In this document: in pieces, positions 44,490 to 47,494 of the stretch
Position numbering within the stretch: the stretch's first letter is position 1
Layout: each line of letters begins with the position of its first letter
Source of the DNA: Candidatus Contendobacter odensis Run_B_J11
GTDB taxonomy: Bacteria > Pseudomonadota > Gammaproteobacteria > Competibacterales > Competibacteraceae
DNA length: 47,494 nt
Assembly: GCF_000531125.1 (NCBI RefSeq)
Contig: NZ_CBTK010000278.1
Location: forward strand, 1-47,494
Reading direction: 5' to 3'
Made by a program: the position numbers and the translations under genes
The notes under the pieces: model-generated
The model's database searches: none
What the model was told of the DNA's origin: nothing
What the model saw: only the letters and a program-made list of their open reading frames with translations

Positions 44490-44494
44490 CCTCC
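44490..44494 (-). promoter_or_regulatory. Ribosome binding site deciding the infC AUC start
   Basis: GGAGG on the minus strand, eight bases before the ATC at 44481 and six bases after the thrS stop codon. No other good site exists near the later GTG. Confidence 0.8.
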
Positions 44495-44499
44495 AGTGA

Positions 44500-46416
44500 T
44501 TATTCGGTTCGCCCGCGCCGGACGATGTCGGTTTGCAGGAGATCCACAACCGCAGTCAGGCTCATGCTGCCCAAGTCCTTGCCGGTGCAGGTGCGCACAG
44601 CGACCGTTTCTGTTGCCATCTCCCGATCACCCACTACCAGCAGGTACGGAATGCGCTGTAGCGTGTGTTCACGAATTTTAAAGCCGATCTTCTCGTTTCT
44701 CAAGTCAGCAGCTACGCGGAAACCTTGTTGCATAAGGTTTTTTTCGATCTGGGCTGCATAAGCCGCCTGATGATCAGTGATGTCGAGCACCACTGCCTGC
44801 ACTGGCGCCAGCCAAACCGGCAACGCCCCGGCGTAATGCTCGATAAGGATACCGATGAAACGCTCCAGCGAACCGAGAATGGCCCGATGGAGCATAACCG
44901 GTACTCGCTTGCTGCCATCCTCGGCAATGTAATGGGCGTCCAGCCGACCGGGCATCGAAAAATCCACCTGGATAGTGCCGCACTGCCACAGTCGATCCAG
45001 ACAGTCGCGCAGCACGAATTCGATCTTCGGCCCGTAAAATGCGCCCTCGCCCGGTTTCAACCGCCACGGCAAACCGGTGCGGTTCAGCGCCAGTTCCAGC
45101 GCGCTCTCAGCCTTGCTCCAGACGTCGTTGCTGCCGACCCGCTGCTCGGGCCGGGTCGCCAACGCCAATTGCACTTCACTGAATCCGAAATCGCCGTAAA
45201 CCCGGAACAGCAGATCCATGAACGCCGATACTTCGGGCTGAATCTGATCTTCAGTGCAGAAGATATGCGCGTCGTCCTGGACGAAGTTGCGCACCCGCAT
45301 CAGCCCGTGCAGGGTGCCGGACGGTTCGTTGCGATGACAGGATCCAAACTCGGCCAGTCGCAGCGGCAAATCGCGGTAGCTCTTCAGTCCCTGGTTATAA
45401 ACCTGAATGTGGCAGGGGCAGTTCATCGGCTTGATCGCGTAATCGCGGTTTTCCGATGCGGTGGTGAACATGTCGGCGCGAAACTTTTCCCAGTGCCCGG
45501 AGCGTTCCCACAGACTGCGATCCACGATCTGCGGGGTATGAATTTCCTGATAGCCGTGTTCGCGCAGCAGTTGGCGGATGTAATTCTGGATTTCGACGTA
45601 GACGCGCCAACCGTGGTCGTGCCAGAACACCATGCCGGGCGCTTCCTCCTGAACATGGAACAGGTTGAGCGCCTTGCCGATACGACGATGATCGCGCTTT
45701 TCCGCTTCCTCCAGCCGGTGCAGATAGGCTTTCAACGCCTTTTGATCCTGCCAGGCGGTGCCATAGATCCGTTGCAACATTTCGTTGCGGGAGTCGCCGC
45801 GCCAGTAGGCCCCGGCTACTTTCATCAGCTTGAACGCCTTGATTCGACCGGTAGACGGCACATGCGGGCCACGGCAGAGATCGATGAAATCAGCCTGTCG
45901 GTATAGCGAAATATCCTGATCCGCCGGAATGTCGGCAATGATTTGCGCCTTGTACTCCTCGCCCATATTGCGAAAGAAGGTGACGGCTTCATCGCGGGGC
46001 ATGACCGAACGGGTCACTGGAAGGTCCTGCGCCGCCAGTTCTTCCATCCGCGCCTGGATGCGTTCCAGATCATCCGGAGTAAAAGAACGTTCAAAGGCGA
46101 AGTCGTAATAAAAGCCGTTATCGATGACCGGGCCGATGGTGACCTGGGCGGTGGGATAGAGTTGCTTGACCGCGTGCGCCAGCAAGTGAGCGCTGGAATG
46201 GCGGATGATCTCCAGCCCTTCCGGGTCGCGCTCGGTGATGATCGCCAGCTTTGCATCCTGCACGATGAGATGCGAGGTGTCGCGCACCTGGCCGTCTACT
46301 TTGCCGGCCAAAGCCGCTTTGGCCAAGCCTGGACCGATTGCGGCGGCGACTTCGTATATGCTGACTGGCTCGTCAAAAACGCGCGGGCTGCCATCAGGAA
46401 GCGTGATTACCGGCAT
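44500..46416 (-). CDS. thrS: Threonine-tRNA ligase
   Basis: This 638-aa enzyme has a TGS domain (residues 1-60), an editing domain with the HxxxH motif in [15 protein letters not shown], the catalytic core with the zinc-binding Cys in [11 protein letters not shown] and [17 protein letters not shown], and an anticodon-binding domain at the C-terminus. Its stop is followed by infC after 18 bases. In E. coli ThrS represses its own mRNA; I could not identify an operator in the short leader here. Confidence 0.98.
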   Translation of the reverse strand: MPVITLPDGSPRVFDEPVSIYEVAAAIGPGLAKAALAGKVDGQVRDTSHLIVQDAKLAIITERDPEGLEIIRHSSAHLLAHAVKQLYPTAQVTIGPVIDNGFYYDFAFERSFTPDDLERIQARMEELAAQDLPVTRSVMPRDEAVTFFRNMGEEYKAQIIADIPADQDISLYRQADFIDLCRGPHVPSTGRIKAFKLMKVAGAYWRGDSRNEMLQRIYGTAWQDQKALKAYLHRLEEAEKRDHRRIGKALNLFHVQEEAPGMVFWHDHGWRVYVEIQNYIRQLLREHGYQEIHTPQIVDRSLWERSGHWEKFRADMFTTASENRDYAIKPMNCPCHIQVYNQGLKSYRDLPLRLAEFGSCHRNEPSGTLHGLMRVRNFVQDDAHIFCTEDQIQPEVSAFMDLLFRVYGDFGFSEVQLALATRPEQRVGSNDVWSKAESALELALNRTGLPWRLKPGEGAFYGPKIEFVLRDCLDRLWQCGTIQVDFSMPGRLDAHYIAEDGSKRVPVMLHRAILGSLERFIGILIEHYAGALPVWLAPVQAVVLDITDHQAAYAAQIEKNLMQQGFRVAADLRNEKIGFKIREHTLQRIPYLLVVGDREMATETVAVRTCTGKDLGSMSLTAVVDLLQTDIVRRGRTE

Positions 46417-46463
46417 TGCTGCAACTCTCTTAATCCACTAACGGTTTCGCTGAGTAAAATAGT

Positions 46464-46510
46464 AAAGGGCGCTCCTAAAACCCTTCTTTTGGAAGGAAGG
46501 CGCGCCCTTT
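46464..46510 (-). terminator. Hairpin after tRNA-Val, possible terminator
   Basis: AAAGGGCGC (46464-46472) and GCGCCCTTT (46502-46510) form a perfect 9-bp stem, with an inner 5-bp stem (CCTTC/GAAGG) in the loop. It lies 37 bases after the tRNA 3' end and before thrS. On the minus strand the following sequence is ACTATTTTACTC, so the T-run is weak; it could instead belong to the thrS leader. Confidence 0.5.
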
Positions 46511-46546
46511 GTACAAACTGAACCGGCTTTGCAACTCACAAAAGTT

Positions 46547-46623
46547 TGGTAGGCGCGATTGGACTCGAACCAACGACCCCCACCATGTCAAGGTGGTGCT
46601 CTAACCAACTGAGCTACGCGCCT
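46547..46623 (-). tRNA. tRNA-Val (anticodon GAC)
   Basis: The 77-nt cloverleaf includes an encoded CCA. The acceptor stem is AGGCGCG/CGCGCCT, the anticodon stem CCACC/GGTGG with loop TTGACAT gives anticodon GAC, and the T-loop is GTTCGAGTC. It decodes GUC and GUU. Confidence 0.96.
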
Positions 46624-46747
46624 AAGCGATAGGGGCGAAAGGTTAACCAAAGGGCGGCAGCTTGGCAAGAGGGATACGGCTTATTTTCGGTCTGAACCCA
46701 GGACTGGCAAATTGCGACAGCAGATATGATCTGAAACGGCCAGAATT

Positions 46748-47437
46748 TTATCGTTGTCGCCATGCCTGGGTGCGCTGGTGCAGCCAGCGGCTCAAAACCG
46801 CATGCAGCAACCGCATAACCCCAGCGGTCAACACGATCAGCATGGCCATTGCTGCCGCCGGCGCAGTATCGCCAGCATCATCCATGTTGAGTACCGCTAC
46901 CGAGGCTAGCGTAGTGTTTGGCGAATAAAGGAAAACGACAGCGGATACCGTGGTCATGGCGTTGATGAAGAAGTAGATTCCAATGTCCAAAATTGCCGGC
47001 AGGCACATCGGCGTCGTAACTCGCCAGAAAGTGCGGTAGAACGGGGTTTTGAGCGAGGCCGACACCGACTCAAATTCTGGATCAAGCTGCTTAAGCGCGG
47101 TCAGCGCGGTGAGGTGGCTGACGGTGTAGAAATGCGCAATCGTGGACAGCACCAAAATCGCCATGCTGCCGTACAGAACATTCAGCGGGTTGCCCGGCGC
47201 GTTGAAAAAGAAAATATAGGCCAGCCCCAGCACCATCCCCGGTACCGCCATGGGGATCAGCGCCAGTAGATGGGTGGCCGTGCGCAGCGGTTTCGCCACC
47301 CGGGCCTTCTCCACCAGATAGGCCCCGGCAAAAACGATGATGCTGCCAAAGATCGCTGTGTACAGCGCCAAGCGGATCGAGTTGCCATAGGACGCCCAAC
47401 TGCCGCCATCGGCGTTGCTGAAGTCATAGTGACTCAT
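46748..47437 (-). CDS. C-terminal half of a 2-aminoethylphosphonate-type ABC permease
   Basis: This 229-aa membrane protein has six helices and the binding-protein-dependent permease signature near residues 125-150 (EFESVSASLKTPFYRTFWRV). It resembles the second half of the fused phosphonate/2-aminoethylphosphonate permeases (PhnU-like, about 550 aa): HYDFSNADGGSWASYGNSIR is normally in mid-protein. There is a TAG in frame 9 bases before the ATG at 47437, and the sequence beyond is AT-rich, without a good ribosome site. So either the gene has been broken or the first half is a separate or frameshifted gene beyond the window. Transport activity alone is doubtful. Confidence 0.72.
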   Translation of the reverse strand: MSHYDFSNADGGSWASYGNSIRLALYTAIFGSIIVFAGAYLVEKARVAKPLRTATHLLALIPMAVPGMVLGLAYIFFFNAPGNPLNVLYGSMAILVLSTIAHFYTVSHLTALTALKQLDPEFESVSASLKTPFYRTFWRVTTPMCLPAILDIGIYFFINAMTTVSAVVFLYSPNTTLASVAVLNMDDAGDTAPAAAMAMLIVLTAGVMRLLHAVLSRWLHQRTQAWRQR

Positions 47438-47494
47438 ACCATTTCTCTATAGATTTAATTATAATTTTGATGCCAACTTACGATAGGGTATTGA

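Noticed and set aside
44665-45906. 413-codon plus-strand open frame opposite thrS
   Set aside because: Fully antisense to a well-conserved synthetase gene, with no recognisable domain.
46417-46470. T-box or other riboswitch in the thrS leader
   Set aside because: The leader is short and shows no T-box sequence; such control would be unusual in gammaproteobacteria.

Overview
The window looks like a chromosomal segment of a GC-rich gammaproteobacterium. The evidence is the gene order thrS-infC-rpmI-rplT-pheS-pheT-ihfA, a proline tRNA(GGG) beside lspA-ispH-mpl, and a complete exosortase A (XrtA/PEP-CTERM) exopolysaccharide locus. Together with the many GGCGGGTTA-type palindromes and the stack of small toxin-antitoxin modules, this fits environmental, floc- or biofilm-forming gammaproteobacteria such as the Competibacter/Contendobacter group. 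The genus is an inference from gene content only.

Layout. (1) 1-5.4 kb is an accessory island: a small retropepsin-like protease, a REP-associated tyrosine transposase (RAYT) among its presumed palindromic repeats, two remnants of other RAYTs, a C-terminal scrap of an IS110-type transposase, two HicAB pairs in opposite orientation and opposite gene order, a BrnTA pair whose toxin carries an in-frame TGA, and two consecutive DUF6883-DUF4926 gene pairs plus a third decayed copy, each followed by the same ~70-bp palindromic element. (2) 5.4-20.7 kb, all on the minus strand, is the XrtA exopolysaccharide locus. Read in transcription order it encodes a Wza-like export lipoprotein, Wzz-like chain-length protein, tyrosine autokinase, TIGR03016-type outer-membrane protein, TIGR03015-type ATPase, UDP-GlcNAc 2-epimerase, polysaccharide deacetylase, FemAB-like protein, glycosyltransferase, exosortase A with a fused EpsI domain, a second glycosyltransferase and an asparagine-synthase-like amidotransferase. 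Several genes overlap by 1-4 bases, so translational coupling is likely. (3) 20.9-25.3 kb, divergent, holds a LolD-like ATPase, a MacB/FtsX-type permease and an AttH/CrtC-like lipocalin protein. (4) 25.3-32.5 kb is a mixed set: an ADP-ribosylglycohydrolase-like protein, a PAS-PAS-GAF-GGDEF-EAL protein, RarD, a GDT1-type cation exporter, a DUF2845 protein and a DUF790/Bax1 nuclease-like protein. (5) 32.6-35.3 kb is a lower-GC scar: the tail of a methyltransferase gene, palindromes, a Sel1-repeat gene that has probably lost its 5' end, and an IS4-type element whose transposase has an early stop. (6) 35.3-46.6 kb is housekeeping: methyltransferase, apaG, mpl, ispH, lspA, tRNA-Pro, ihfA, pheT, pheS, rplT, rpmI, infC (apparent AUC start), thrS and tRNA-Val(GAC). 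(7) 46.7-47.4 kb is the C-terminal half of a 2-aminoethylphosphonate-type ABC permease with a stop codon just upstream of its first ATG.

How the genes fit together. The XrtA block is the largest functional unit and should make and export an extracellular polysaccharide while providing the sorting enzyme for PEP-CTERM proteins. No PEP-CTERM substrate and no PrsK/PrsR regulator lies in the window. The first 5.4 kb is the most unusual part. The repeated, translationally coupled DUF6883-DUF4926 pairs with matching palindromes behave like a modular two-gene system, plausibly toxin-antitoxin, and are the best candidate here for something poorly described.
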